DNA of 64,000 bases from Rusavskia elegans. Taxonomy: Eukaryota; Ascomycota; Lecanoromycetes; Teloschistales; Teloschistaceae. Within the stretch, counting starts at the first letter, position 1, and every line of letters starts with the position of its first letter. Below are positions 25,512-40,100 of the stretch, piece by piece. The notes beneath the pieces were generated by a model. It had not been told where the DNA came from. It made no database searches and worked only from the letters and a program-made list of their open reading frames with translations. Location of the stretch: NCBI GenBank assembly GCA_011316305.1, contig SAUG01000034.1:425030-489029 (forward strand), read 5' to 3'. The translations under genes were made by a program, and so were the position numbers.

Positions 25512-26500
25512 ATAACTTACTTTTATAGCCTCGAAATTCCTAGGTCGTAGCTTAATTAATCTCGCCTAAAGGTAGTCTTTATACGCTTTACTCTAAATTT
25601 CTAATATTATATTTTTAAAGCCGACCTACTATATATTATCGGCCTAGAGGTCTACTAATCTATTACTAGTATAAATAAATATTTATACTAATACTCGGAC
25701 CTTTATTAGCTCTATTAAATCTTTATATTCCGGTATAGAATTCGGTTTTAATACTATTATTCTGTTTCCGTTCCTCCTATTCTATTTAGAATAATCTTTC
25801 TAAATAAAGCTATTTATATTAGTATATCTATAACCGTATAATAGCGAGTCGGAAAATATAAGTAGTAATAATAGTATATTAAAGCTACTAATACTTCTAC
25901 TAATTCGGCTACTACCGCTATAGAAAGATATCTTTATAGAAAATAGTATTAAATCGGCGGCCGAAGGCTAATACTATATACGATACGTTAATAGAAGAAT
26001 AATATTATTCGGAATATAAGAAATTTACTAGATTCGTATTAAAATAATACTATATACTAGATATATAATCTATTATATCTAGGTCTTTATATTCTTTAAT
26101 ACGTCTTTTTCTTTTAGATAGTAGTAATAGTTTTATATCCGAGTATCTATTACCGCCGAGGTTATCCCCTATATATTCGTATTCGAAATCTAGTATAGAA
26201 CCTACGATTAGAGTAGCCGATAGGATAAAGATAGTCTAATAGATATTAATATATATAGTAATATATTATAGATATACGTACCTTTTTTTATAGAAGAAAT
26301 AATCGGGTTTTAAAGGATATACTATTAAATTAGATTCGAGTTATAGACGGAATATAGCTTTAGTAAAAAGGTTTAGTAATATCTAATCTACGAAGTTCGA
26401 TATAGTTTTACGAATAGCTTATATTCTATATATAATAGATAGGCCGAAGCTCGTATATAATATATAGTAAATATAGAAAGGAAAATATAATAAAAGAAAT

Positions 26501-29400
26501 ATATTTATATTCGAAAGACGCGTTTTAATTTTAGGATAGATACTATAATAGATATTAGGCTAGTTCCGTTATTTAAATCGGTCTAATAAAAAGTTAGTAG
26601 TTTACTATTTCTAATAGTCGACTATAATTTCTATTTAAATTCTATATTTTTATTCTACCCCTATATAGATAAACTATTTAAACTATTTTTATTTATAAAT
26701 ACTTTATTATTTAACGATTATATTAATACTATATCTCGTATAAAAGTAAATATTATCGGAATTATAGATATTATATATTTACTAATAATCTATTAAAACA
26801 GGTTCCTAATTTATTATTTCTATTACCTTCGTCTACCTAGATCTTATTACTATACTCGCCCTTTACTATTCTATTATTAACGCTGTCGAGGATAAGAAGT
26901 TAAGTAAAGTTAAAATATAAACTCTATTTATTCTAGTCTAACTAGTCTTCTCTAACTTTAATATTAAATAAAAAGCGAATAAAGCCGCTATCGAGCCTTC
27001 GACTATTCCTACTTTTAAGTATAGTATCGACGTAGAAATTTAAGCCTATTTTTCTCTAAAATATTATTTTACTGCTGCCTAGGTCCTGGTTGATTTTATT
27101 TTAAAATACTACTATCCTATAAAGAACTCTAATTCGGGCTGCTGAAATAATAGAAAAAAAGGTAGTAGTACTATATAATCGAGTTACCGCGCTTAAAAAG
27201 ATTATAATAGTATTATAAAATATTATAACTAAATTATATAAATATATTAGGGGTAGTAAAAAAAGAAAGAGCTATATCTACTATATAGATATCTAATGAT
27301 ATCGCGAAGGTATAGCTTTAATAATATTATTCTTATATATAAAAGGTTATATATAAGAAGTAAATAAATATAAAAACCTTAAAGCCTCGAAAAAGAAATA
27401 TATATATATCGAATATAGTAATAGTTTATTAGAGTTCTAGAAAGGTTATATTTATTAGTAGAAATACTATATATAACTACGCGAAAAGGAAACCGAATAT
27501 TAAATAGTTAAAAAATTAAAAAATAAAATAATACTACTAGGATTCGAACCTAGGCCTAATAAATATTAAACCTTTCCCGCTAATACTATATTATATTTAG
27601 TCTAATATAGAAATAGTAGTAAAAGACTTTAGTATTATTTATATTAACCCCTGTACTATAGTACTAGTTATTAAATACTAGAAGTACTAGTTAGAATAAT
27701 ACCTAGCGGTATTATAGAGTTATTTCTACTTTCTATTTAGTAGAAAGGTTTTTGTTTTCGTAGTTTTAGAAATAGTATTATTAGCGTAAATAAAGTTATT
27801 ATCGTTGCTATTAGGAAACTTCGGCGTCTTCGAAAGGAAATTCTAGATAGATATTAGCTATATAATTAAAAATTATAGGGTAAATATACTAATAAAACTT
27901 TATTATAGTATTTACTAGAATCTAGTAGTTTAAAGGTATATTTATTATAACTAAAGACTATATATAACGATATCTGGCCTTATTAGTACTATTTTATCTA
28001 GGGTAAAAAAGTTATATCTACTACTAGATCCCGGTCGGTTTTTCTAGAATTAGGATAGCGTCTATATATAAACTATTTCTAATAGATAGCTCCAAAATAT
28101 TACTAGGAAAAATATAATAATAGTTAGTTTTCTAGAAAGATTTAATAATTTTAACGTTAGTTTAACTAATTTATAGGTAACTATTCTTATCCCGCCTTCC
28201 CCGTAGATATAGAAAACTGGAAAGTTAGTACTTCTATTCTAGAAAAGATCCTAATCTATTAGGAAAGCTAATAAGGCCGTATAGATATTTATTATTAATC
28301 TTTAGTAGAATTAAAAAAGATAATGAAATTCGGTAGAGGTATTTAATTTAATTTAAGTAAGCTAAATTATTATTTTAGAATTAATAATTAGCTCGCCTAT
28401 AGCCCTAGAATTACTATCTTTCCCGGGTTTAAAGATTTAAATATCTAAAAATTCCTATATTAGAATTAGTACCTCGGCCGATTTTCGGCTAAAAGCGGCT
28501 AATTTTTAGTTTAAAATTTTAGCTAATTAGAAAGTACGTATCTATATAGTCTAGTAGCGATTATATTTAATTCTATATAGAAACTCCGAATCTTTACTAC
28601 TTTTTTAAAATTATTAATTAAATAATTTTAACGCGATAGTAATTAGTCTAGAACCTTCTAAATAACGCGGAATCGTATAAAGATTTAAACGCGAAAGTTT
28701 CTATTATATCGGGGTTATAGGTATTAAATAATAAAGCTTTTATCGACTTTTACTTCGATATTAGAAAATATCTTACTACTAATAGTCTCTAGAAAAACCT
28801 TCTATCTAGAATATTTAGTAAAGAGTATTTATATAGATTCTATATATAAATATTTTATAATTTTATTAAATTTAGTATAGATTTAAATAGTCTATAAATA
28901 TTCTATAAACGAATTTCAAGACTATTATGTTCGTATATAGTAAATATAGCTACTATAGCTACTATACCTAGAACTATAGTAGCTACTAGTAACTCGATTT
29001 ACTATCTTTTTTATTTTATATATTTACTAAAAATATTACTATTCTAGCTATAGTACGTAGCTTTCTAATATTAGGATACTAGTAATAGAAGTTAGTTAAA
29101 AAAGTTCAGCTTTTTATTCTTTTATAAAACCTTTACTAAATCTATCTACTATAGATTTATTATTCTCGATAAAATTAGAGTTATAGAGCCGATTATAATA
29201 TTTAAAGTTAATTTAATTATTTATAAAATATATCCTATTATCTACTATCTTACCCTTTAGAATTAGATAGACGATATATTAAATACGAGATATATTATAT
29301 ATCCGATATTTACTAAATATTCTACTAGAACTCGCTAGCTATAATCCGACTTCTACTATACTATAAATAGGATATATCTAACCTTTATCTTTCTATTTAT
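26501..29400. other. Heavily RIP-mutated DNA, no confident gene
   Basis: Apart from the tRNA-like arm at 27.53-27.61 kb I could not assign this stretch. Some frames look protein-like over 100-200 codons, but no domain or repeat boundary was recognised. Confidence 0.4.
27531..27612 (-). pseudogene. tRNA-like T-arm remnant (second SINE type or tRNA pseudogene)
   Basis: On the minus strand, CCTAGGTTCGAATCCTAG forms a T-arm-like hairpin with a consensus B box (GGTTCGAATCC). About 45 bases upstream, TAGACTAAATATAATATAG could be a RIP-damaged A box. The acceptor stem does not close. It differs in sequence from the five SINE heads, so it would be another family or a true tRNA relic. Confidence 0.35.
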
Positions 29401-32400
29401 AATACTATACTAGAATACCGCTATAGATATTTATATTTCCTTATTTTAAACCTTTTTCGGCAGGATAATCCGGATTAATAACTTTAATAATAGCGTATAT
29501 CTTACTAATAATTAAATATTTTAAAGTTTCTAGTATATTATTACTAGTTAATATTATATCGTTTTTTAGCTATATATAGTCGCGGCGCTATCTTTCTATA
29601 ATACTATTCTAGTTCGGTTAGTATCGCGTAATATAGCGGACTAGATATTTACTATCTATAATATCTCGTCCGTCTCGGTAGTAATATATAATAGACGAAT
29701 ATAAGAAAATAAATATCTATTCGGCCTATTCTAGATCGGACTTTATATAATAAAGATAAATTATTCTAGTCCGAGCTTTTAATTATATTATAGACTTTCT
29801 TTTATAGATAAAGGCGGCTATAGCTATTATAAGATTTTAAATACCAGTCGCGGTTTATAATAAATATATTTATATCTAATTTCGAACCTATAGTACTTTT
29901 AGATTAACCTTTAAATATCTAATATTAGGTTTTACTAGAGTATTAATATTCTAATAGTTCGGGTTTATAGATTCGATTATTATTTTATTATTTTAAATAT
30001 CTTTATCTTTTTAGATAGTTATTAGATTTTTCGAATATAAGTAAAATAGTATATTATCTATAGCTAGTATATTCTAACGCCTGATATTATAATCTATAAT
30101 TTATTTATTAAAAGTTAAATTCTTATTAATTCTACTATAGAAAGCTTTAATATATATTATATATACGGTTTTACTTCAGTTATTATTAGTTTCTAGAGTC
30201 GCCTTGAATATTTTAGAATATTTTATATAGTAGACTATATAATAGAACTTTAAAAAATTAAAATACCGTCTATTAGTACTTTTATTAAAAAGCCGGGATT
30301 TAATAAATACGTATTTAAAACGGTTTATAATCTATAGTAATTTTATTATATAGAAACGTATTTTATCGGTATAAAAGTAGTATATAGCTAGACGTATAAA
30401 TTCTATTATAGTTCTAAAATATAATAGTACTACCGGAGTATAGTCTACTAAAAATAGAATTAGAATAGAAATAAATTAGCGGATTATAGTTTTCTACTTA
30501 TCGCCTATCTATTATTTAATTTAACTAAATCGCGCGAAGTATTTTAGGCCGGGGAATAAAAGTATAGCGTTAAGTTATTTATCTAGTTAATATTTCTAAC
30601 CGACTTTAACTTTTATATATTTCTCTATAGATAATATTATTATATTATACTAATAACTGTTAGTAACTTCCTTTACTATATTAGAATATTATTTAATAAC
30701 CCGTATTATAATTCCTTTAAAAAGTTAATATAGTATATTAACGAATTACGCTTTATAGATATTTATCTAATTATATATCTATATAAAATTCTCGACTATA
30801 TAAATATTTATTTCGTTAGTTAAACTAGATTTTATTCCAATTTAATTTCTTTAGGTAGCTAGAAGTTCGATAATATTAGGTTCCGAGTTTAATTCGTTAT
30901 TATTATTCCTTTCGGATACTTTATAATTATCTTCCTACTAGGTTACCGCGTTAGGATTTTAGCTAAATCTAGATTACTACTAGCGTATTATATTTAGAAT
31001 ATATATATAGTCCCGGCTTAGAAATACTATATATAAATTATTACGATTATTTAGAAGTATTTAATATATAGTATAATATTTACTATTCTTTATATCTATA
31101 ATAAAGACCTATTTTTTATAGTCTACTATAAAACCGGTAATAATAGAAAAATATTATCGAATAAAGCTATTAATATAAAAGATAGGCAGGCCTTTTTAAT
31201 AATATTATTTTAGAACTATAGATAGAATTAGTATAATCTATAAATATTAATAATAGGCCGCTAGTTATTTATATTCTAGTATCGTAGCTATCGTAGTATA
31301 ATAAATATAAGATTTAAAATCTTCTAGATATTTTTTACCCGTTTTAATAATAGAAATAAAACCTAGTAAAATAAATAAAGGACGGGTCTAACTATAATAG
31401 TAGTAGCTATCGAGATTATTAATAGTTAAATAGACGGGCTATATAGCTACGTCGCCGTAATATAGATTTAAAAAAATCTTATCTATCGAAAAGATAAAAG
31501 AAATAATAGTTATATTTTCCGGAAGAAGTTCCTATAACTTTTACTACTAATCCTTTATATATATTCTACTATAGGTCCGAGTAGATTTATAGTTATTTTT
31601 AAATAAGCCTATTTTATAGTATTTAGGTATATACTTTAGTTTATTTTTAAAAGGTCTATAGCCGAGTAGAAATCGGACTACGCTAATTATTTATAAAAGA
31701 AAATTATAGTATTCTATTTCTAAAATCTACTTTCTATTCTAGTTATAATTTTAAATAAAGATTAGAGGAAGGTATTATTAATAATATTCTAAAGGATTTT
31801 ATATATCTTAATTTTCTATTCCTATATATTAACGAAGCTATCCTCCCTACTAATATTTTTATAAAAGTTATCGATAGCCTTTTAATTTATTTTTATCCTA
31901 TAAAACTAGCGGGCTAAGATATATTAGGCTTTTTTTTTAAAAGGCTAGTAGTCGTAGTACTAATTACTAGAAAATTCGGTAGTATTCTACCGAATTTAGA
32001 AAGAATCTATCTAATTATATTATAGGAAATAATTTCCGGCTTTTTTATTAGTAATACTTTTAAAAGTTTTAATATTAATACTCGACTAGTTTAGCGCCGA
32101 GGATATTTATAGCGTATTATTTATAAATAAAGTAGAAATAGTTAATAAAAAATAATAAACTAATCCGGTAGGACCTAATAACCTTAAATTTTCTAGTAAA
32201 AATATAATTTAGGGGTCGAACTATAGTATAAATATAATAAGCTAAAAGAATCTAGAATAAGAAAAAGTAATTTTATATCTCTTTATTTTAGTTCCTCCTA
32301 TAGCTCTTATCTTTATTTCTAGATAGGAGATAACTTTAACCTACGTTTTTTTATTTATTATCGGTAGCTTTATTATATAGCTCGTATTAGTCGATACTCC

Positions 32401-32960
32401 CGATTTATAGTAGTAACTAATTTATATTAGGAGATATATTAGAAATTAGGCTATTTTATAATATATTTTATAGTATCTCTATCTCTTTTTACGTAGATAC
32501 TAATTATAAAAACTAGTATCTCTCTAGATATCTAGATAACGTACTATTTCTAGCTATCTAGTATAGATATAGGGTCTAGAAGTAACTTTATTTAAATATA
32601 GTAATAACCTTCTACCTTCGCGATACTAGTAATATACTTAATATTAAAAAGATAGTAAAACGAATTAGTCCTTTAGGGCGTTTAGGCTAGCTGAATTACT
32701 TTATTCTAGTATAGGCCCTCGCGTAGGATCTAGCGTAGGATCTAGCGTAAAATCTAGCGTAGTTAAAAGATACTAAATACTTTTAACTATCTATAGTTAA
32801 TAGCTACTAATATAATAAAAATCTAGCTAATTATAACTAATACCGAAGAATAGAAGAAATATATTAGGAACTATTATAGTAAATAGGATAGATATTACTA
32901 TAGATATTATAAAGTAAACTAAACTCTATCTATAAAGTCTATATATATATATTAAAGTAT
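29400..32960 (-). pseudogene. Plavaka-like (CMC superfamily) transposase remnant
   Basis: The reverse reading contains a block at about 30.68-30.76 kb reading FVNILY*LFKGIIIRVIK, corresponding to the 'DLLHQ…KG' motif of Plavaka transposases. A following block at about 30.3-30.6 kb includes YFARFSQIK and later SRLFNKSTNRR. A C-terminal block at about 30.03-30.12 kb reads NLTFNK*IIDYNIRR*NILA, resembling the family's 'NQNYESQICRHLDR' region in position and spacing. Upstream sequence to about 32.96 kb stays protein-like and would hold the N-terminal part. The assignment rests on remembered motif order only. Stops are frequent. It lies inside the 26.8-kb insertion and may be its mobilising gene. 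Confidence 0.5.
32721..32762. repeat. 12-bp tandem repeat (GCGTAGGATCTA)
   Basis: Three and a half units of GCGTAGGATCTA, the third with two G-to-A changes, sit just upstream (transcriptionally) of the Plavaka-like remnant. Confidence 0.85.
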
Positions 32961-32989
32961 TTTATAAATAAACTTATTAGTAATAGTCG

Positions 32990-35900
32990 TTATAATAATA
33001 TTTAGAGCTTAAAATATATATATTCAGCCGTATTACCGAATATAATTTATTATCGGTTTATCGGTATAATCTAAAAAGTCGGGGTTTCTTTTAATAAAAT
33101 ATTTAGCTTTATAAAATATTAATTACTACCTAAATAATAACCGAGCTAGTATTAACGAGCCGCCTCTTTTTATATTTATTAATAGATAGTAAATATATTA
33201 CTATAATTTCTTCGTTTTTTTAAAATATAGCCTCTATTTAATTATACTAATTAAAAATAATATTCGAAGAAATATAAATAGTATACTTACCGGTATTTTA
33301 TAAACCCTAGATTTTAATTAGTAATAGATTTTACTAGAGTAATACGGAAAAAGGGATTTTAGAAAATATAGAAATATAGCCGGAATAATTTATTTTATAA
33401 ATAAACTAAATTATAAATAGATAGATAAATACTACTAGGAGTTTATTATTATTATATATTATCGCCGGTAACTAGTTTTCTTCGTCTAGCGGTAGGTACA
33501 GCGGGGGCTAGCCTAATAGGAAGATAAAAATAGTTTAGAATTTTAAAAAGCTTTCTAGAATCTCGTCTAATTTTTCTTTCTAAAAATCTATACGAACCTT
33601 TGGATTAGTATCTATAAATAAACTCTCTATCTTTTTACTATCCTTATTATATATATAGTTAATAAGTATAGAAAACGTTACTAAAATATAGAATATTCGA
33701 CTAGGTTCGGTCTTTTAGAAGGTATTATTAGGAGGAATAGAATTAGAAATATTCGGCTTCGATTTCTTCCGGTATAATTCCTTTTTATAGATCGCGCGGG
33801 TTATATAATATATCTATAAAGCGGCTTTATATTAAATTATAGTTTTAAATAGTTACTAGAAAATATTTAAGGGGAATATAGAAATATATTAATACCTATC
33901 GATAGTAGATATATAGTTGCGGTAGATAATAAATTTAGAGTAGAACTCGGCGATTCTAGCTATATACTAGCGAGTATTAGAAATATTAGAAGCCCTTTAT
34001 TCCTTTTATATAGCTTTAATTAATTTATTATAGCGTTTAGCTAATTTAGTAACTTTTATTACTTTAAATATATAGTACTAAAACTATTAGCTACCCCCGC
34101 TAGGCTACTAGAATAATATTAATACTATTAAAAGGTTATCGAAATTCTTTTCCTATAAAGACTATAAAATAAACTACTTTTGGATAAATAGAAGCAGAAG
34201 GTATAATAGATATTTTAGAACTATATAGCCTAGACCGTTTTAAAAGCTTTATTTAAATTATATAAAATCGCCGGCTATTAGAAAATTAGATTTACTTCTA
34301 ATTTTATAAACTTTATCTACTATTATAGATACCTTATATATTATATCGATACGGTTTATTCGCTCTTTTCTATTTTTATCTTCCTAATAATAGTCTTTAC
34401 CCTATTTAAAAATCTCGCTATTAGTTAATAAATTATTAGTAGTTAAGATAATCTCGGAACTCGATTTAGCTATTAACGCCTAATTTTTATTAACTATAAT
34501 ATCGTCGAACGAATCGTCCGACTATATAAAATTATTTTCGATAGTCCTTTTAATAGCCGACTATTTAATTTTAAATATGGTTTTATATACGAGTTTACTA
34601 CTAAAAACCTATTTAAATTTATAGGTCTAAGACCTAATAGTAAGAAAAGAAATAATAATATAATATAAACTTCGCTAAAGCTATAAATCGTAGCGATATA
34701 TAATTAACGACTTAATATAAAGGTATTAGAAGAGGAATAAATACTAGCTAGGGTAATATATATTCGAAGGTTACGGGTTATCTACTATAGAAAAAAGGAA
34801 ATAATAATAACGTTTATTAGTTAAATTATAGAGAAATAAATTATAACTCGACTAAGCTAGATTTAATACTATTTCGAAAGAAATTCGGAGATATATACTA
34901 CCGGTTTAGTACTATTAGTATATTATTACTATCCTAGATAAAAGAATTAAAGTAAAATAAAAGCTAGTTATTTTTTACCGAACCTTATATTATTACTAAT
35001 AGCTTTCCTTAGATATTTAAACTTCCTATAGATAATATACTAAAAAGCAGCCACTAATTAGTACTCTAGTATATTATATTTAAGGCCTTTAATAGGAATA
35101 GTAACTTTATATCTGTATTTTTTATATTATAAAAGGACGATTCTATAACTTTATAAAAAAGATACTCGTTAACGCCTAGTTATATATAAAGCTTAGAATC
35201 GAACGCTTTAAAGACGCTAGTATATATAATTAGTCTAGATATAGCTAGTAAATAGGTATTTATTTATAGTACCTTAAACTTATTCCTATTAACTAGGTCC
35301 CTTTTATTTATAAAAGCGGCCGCGGCTTCGTTTAATAGTTTTTATTCTAGAATATTATTTAGCTTTTAGGGCTAGCTTAATAATTCTAATATCTTCGGAG
35401 GAATCTATACTAGGGGTTTTTTACTAGGCTAAACCATTATAAGATTACTATTAGATTAGATATTATTAATATAATCTACGACTAAAAAATATATATCTAA
35501 TAAATATAAAAAGATAGAAAAAAAGTCGAATTATAAAATATAGCGCTATTATTTCGGCGATTTAAATATAGTTTTATTATCGGTTCCTAAATCCGATTAT
35601 ACTAGAGAAAAGGTATTATTAGCGAAACCCTATTTTCTATATATTAGAATAATAAATATCTTCGGCGCCGGCTAGAAAGTTATAATAGGACTAAAAATCT
35701 CTAAAAGTAAAAAGACTCCGCTCTTTTATAGTACCCTATTTATACTAATTAGCTAGTACTAGTTAGAATAGAAAAATAGTTAATATTATTTCTAACCGAG
35801 TATATCTTTTATCTAATAAACTCTAGAATAATAGTAGAAGGCTTATTCTAATTAAGGTCGAGTTTAAAATTTAAAACTACGGTTTCGGTATCGAGATAGC

Positions 35901-36640
35901 TACTAGATACTATTTAAACGTTAATTACGAAGGTCTAGCGAATTAAATTAAAAGTAAAAAAAAGGAAATTTTATAAGAAATAATAAAGCTAGGAGTAGAT
36001 AAAGCCTTTGAAATTAATATAGTATAGCTAGATAGACTATATAGAGTTATATATCGAGAAAGAAAAGCTAATAGGTATCGATAGATTATTATTAACTCCT
36101 GGAATTTTAGTAGGTAAAATTAAAGAATTACTATCTTTATACTAGATTTTAATAGCTTTAAATTTAGGAATAGTATCGATTAGGAAATAAAAGATAATAC
36201 TAAAAATATTACTAAAATGTAGTTTAAAGATCTAGTTAAAATTTATAAAGGATTATAAAATTAATCTAGTAATAAAGCGGTTCTATTAAAGTATAGTAGT
36301 CTTTTTATTCTTTATAGTATCTAGCGTTTCTAGATTATACTATTTAATAAAGTTAATAATAATAGGACAAGCTACGAGCCAGATAGTTCCTAAATAACTA
36401 ATAGACTAGCGAATAACTATAACGTTCTTTTTTAACTCGCTATAGTTATAGTTAATAAAATCGATTTATAGCTAGGTTTCGAATTAAGTAGGATATTTCG
36501 CCGGAATATTCAATATAACTAGTTAATTAGAATAGCTAGTAGATTAGATATAGATTATAATAAAAGTTAATAAAAGGTCGAATAAAAAAATTAATATTCG
36601 AAGGTTTTCCGACCTTAAAATATATAATAGTCTAGTTTTT
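32990..36640 (-). repeat. 3.6-kb direct repeat, unit 1
   Basis: Collinear with 37150-40850 along its whole length. Shared landmarks include AAGTCGGGGT (33.08/37.23 kb), TACTAGGAGTTTA (33.43/37.58 kb), TTTAGTATAGTACTAAAAC-type text (34.07/38.25 kb), and CTACTAAAAACCTATTTAAA (34.60/38.78 kb). The minus strand reads as protein-like text, including FKVLQINTYLLAISRLIIY and WLLFSILSIGSLNIQGK (about 35.0-35.3 kb) and a block reading IWLVACPIIINFIKQYNLE (about 36.35 kb). No domain was recognised. Confidence 0.75.
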
Positions 36641-37149
36641 TTTAACTAGCGTGTTTCTATAGTCCGTATATAGTATCTACCTTGGGTACTATACTATTTA
36701 CCTCTATAGGTACTATAGTAGTACTATAGGACCTATATTATATTACTATACTATCTATTCCGGGTACTTTAGATTTACTTATATAGCTTCTACTATAGGT
36801 ATTTATAAAGATATTATTCTATATTTATAGCCTTTATAATATAAATTCGGAAGTATAGTTAAATTCCTATATCTAATACTAAAGTTATAATAGAAAAAAT
36901 TTATAATAGGTTTAGAAATTTTCTAGAAAATATATTCTTTAATACTTTTAATACTTCGATAAGCGGCCGTTATAGCTACTACTATAAATATATAACCCGA
37001 TAAATATTCTAGACTAGAATTTTATTATTATTACTTTTATCCTTTTTAGAAATATTATAATCGGCCGGTAAAGTATATATTTTATTTATAATCCCCTTTC
37101 GAATTTCCTACTATTATTTAATAATTATCTCTTTAAAATTATCGGCGGT
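36641..37149. other. Spacer between the 3.6-kb repeats
   Basis: About 510 bp unlike the repeat units. It contains the near-palindrome at 36705-36737 and several GGTACTATA/TATAGTACC motifs. Confidence 0.6.
36705..36737. repeat. 33-bp near-perfect palindrome
   Basis: TATAGGTACTATAGTA followed by GTACTATAGGACCTATA reads almost the same on both strands, with one mismatched pair and an unpaired centre. It lies in the spacer between the two 3.6-kb units. Confidence 0.75.
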
Positions 37150-40100
37150 AATAAATCGCTATATATAGTAGACGTATTATTAGCCGTACTACTAAATTCG
37201 ATTAATAATCTATTTATCTATACTATCTAGAAAGTCGGGGTCTACTTTAATAAAAAAATTAGCCTAATAAAATATTAATACTACCTTAATAATACCCGAG
37301 CTAGTAATAATAATCTGCCCCTTTTTATTATTACGGATAGATAGTATATATATAGCTATAATCTCTTTATTTTTTTAAAAAACGGTTTTTATTTAATCTC
37401 GCTAATAAAATATAATATTTAAAAGAATATAGATAATATATTTACCGGCTTATTATAAACCCTAGATTTTAATTAGTAATAGACTTTACTAGAGTAATAC
37501 GGAAAGAGAAATCTAGAGGAATATAGAAAAATAACTATAATAACCTACCCTATTAATAAACTAAACTATAAATAGATATATAGATACTACTAGGAGTTTA
37601 GTATTTTTATCTATTATTACCGGTAACTATCTATTTTTATCTAGCGGTAGAATTAGCGGGGGTTAGCCTTTTACTAGAGCGAAGATAGCTTAGAATTTCG
37701 GAAAGCTTACTAGTACTTTATCCGCGATTTCCTTTTAAAATTCTATTTAATTAGATAGATTAGCGGCTATAAATAGGCTATCTATTTTATTACTATCTTT
37801 ATTATATATATAGTGAACGAGTATATAAAATAATATAAAGATCCGGAATATTCGACTAGGTTTAGTTATTCGGCCGGTATTATTAGAAGGAACCGGCTTC
37901 GGGGTATTTAGCTTCGATTTCTTTATCTATTTCTAAACTTTTATAGCTTTCCGGTATAATTCCTTTTTATATATCGCGCGGGTAGTATAATATATACTAA
38001 TAGTTTTCTAAAATTATAGTAAAGTCCTAAATAGTCGCTAGTAGATATTTAAAAGGGGTATAGAAATATATTTATATCTATCGATAGTAGATAAATAGTT
38101 ATAGCGAATAATAAATTTAGAATATAGCTCGTTAATTATAAGGACGTACTCTCGAACCTTAATTCTATCGGGAACCTCCTTTCCCTTTTATATCGCTTTA
38201 ACCAGTTTATTATATCTATCGGCTATTTTAATAATTTTTACCTCTATAAATATATAGTACTAAGACTATAAACTACTCTAGCTAGGCTATTATAGCAGCG
38301 CTAGTATTATTACTAGGTTATTAAAAATCTTTTCCTATAAGATATCTAAAATAAACTATATTTAAATATATAGGAGCTCGGGGTATAAAAGGTATTATAG
38401 AACCTTACGGCCTAGACTATTATAGAAGCTTTACTTAAATAATATAAGATCGCTAGTTATTAAAGAGTTTTTCTTACTTCTGATTTTATAAATTTTATCG
38501 ACTATTACTAATATCTAGTTAATACCGTCTAGGTATTTTATATACTTTTTTCTTTTTTTATCGGTCTAGTAATAGTCTTTATCCTATTTAAAAATTTCGC
38601 TATAGGTTACTAAATAGTTAGTAGTTAAGATATTTTTATTATATAATAAAGCTTTAGGCGCCTACTATTTATTAACTATAATATTATTAAAGGAATTATC
38701 TGTTTATATAAACTCCTTTCTATAAATCTTTAGAATATCTAACTATCTAATTTTAAATAAAATCGAATATACGGGTTTACTACTAAAAACCTATTTAAAT
38801 TTATAGGTCTAAGACCGAATAGTAGAAAAAATGATAATAATAAAATATAAGCCTCGCTAAAACTATAAATCGTAGTAATATATAATCGAAAATTTAATAT
38901 AGAGATATTAGATAGTATATAAATACTAGCTAGGGTAATAGGTATTAGAAAATTAGAGGTTATCTACCGTAGAAGAAAGGAGATAATAATAAAGGGTACT
39001 AGTTAGATCTTTAAAGTACGATTTATAGTACGTCTACGCGATATTTAATACTACTTCGAAAAAAATTCGAAGATATACGGTACTAGTCTAATACTATTAG
39101 TATATTATTATACCGGACTAAAAAATTAAAATAGAATAGAAGCTAATTATATTTTACCGAATCCTATATTATTACTAATAGCCTTCCCTAGATACTAGAA
39201 CCTCCTATAGATAATATATTAAAATATAGCTACTAATTAGTAATTAAATATATTATATTTAAAGCTTTTAATAGATATCTTAACTTTATAGATATAGTTT
39301 TTATACTCGAGGAAGACGAATTCTATTATTTTATAGAAAAAAAACTCGTTAACGCCTAGTTAGGTATAAAGCTTCGAATTAAACGCCTTAAAAATACTAG
39401 TATCTATAATTAGCTTAGATAAAACCAGTTAGAAAGTATATATTTATAGTACCTCTAAGTTATTCCCTATATCTAGTTCCCTTTTATTTATAAAAGCGGC
39501 TATAGCTACGTTTATTAGTCTTTAAGCTAGAATACTACTAGGCTCTTATAGCTAACTCGGCAGATCTACTATTTTCGGAGAAATCTATATTAGGTTTTCT
39601 TTTTATAGCTAATCTATTATAAAATTAATATAGGATTAGATATTATCGACGCGATTTATAATTAAAGGATCTTTATTTAATAGATATAAAAAGATAGAAA
39701 AGAAATCGGGTTATAGAATATAGCGTAGTTATTTCGGAAATTTAAATATAGCTTTATTATTAGTTTCTAAATCCGATTATACTAGGGGAAGAATATTATT
39801 AATAAAAGCCTAATTAATATAAATCGAGGTAATAAATACTTTCGGCGCCGGATAGATAGTTATAATAGGACTAAAAAATTCTAATAGTAGAAGAAATCCG
39901 TACCTTTATAGATTTCTATTTATACTATTTAGCTAGTACTCGGCTAGAAATAGAAAAGTAATTAATATTATTTCTAACCGATTCTATATTTTATCTAATA
40001 ACCTCTAGAATAGTAGTAGAAAACCTATTATAAATAAAGTCGAGCGTAAAATTTAAAACTACGGTATTAATATCGAGATTACTATTATAGCTACTAGGCG

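Larger units (their letters stand above)
22800..26500 (-). pseudogene. Unrecognised minus-strand gene remnant, split by X3
   Basis: The reverse frames read as protein-like text from beyond 25.5 kb down to about 22.8 kb, continuous across the X3 insertion (24488-25511). Segments include DFYNTIKPLYLDYILYPKYN (about 24.4 kb), KLFFSDSKDWNLEYNNSII (about 24.15 kb) and a Lys/Arg-rich C-terminal part. Stops fit former Gln/Trp codons. I do not recognise the family: hAT, DUF3435 tyrosine recombinase and tnp2 motifs were looked for and not found. Its position next to the insertion end makes it a candidate transposase or accessory gene of the 26.8-kb block. The N-terminal boundary is unknown. Confidence 0.4.

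Noticed and set aside
22800..26500. Starship captain (DUF3435 tyrosine recombinase) or hAT transposase in the 26.8-kb block
   Set aside because: Size and nested cargo suggested it, but no tyrosine recombinase or hAT dimerisation motif could be read; left as unrecognised.
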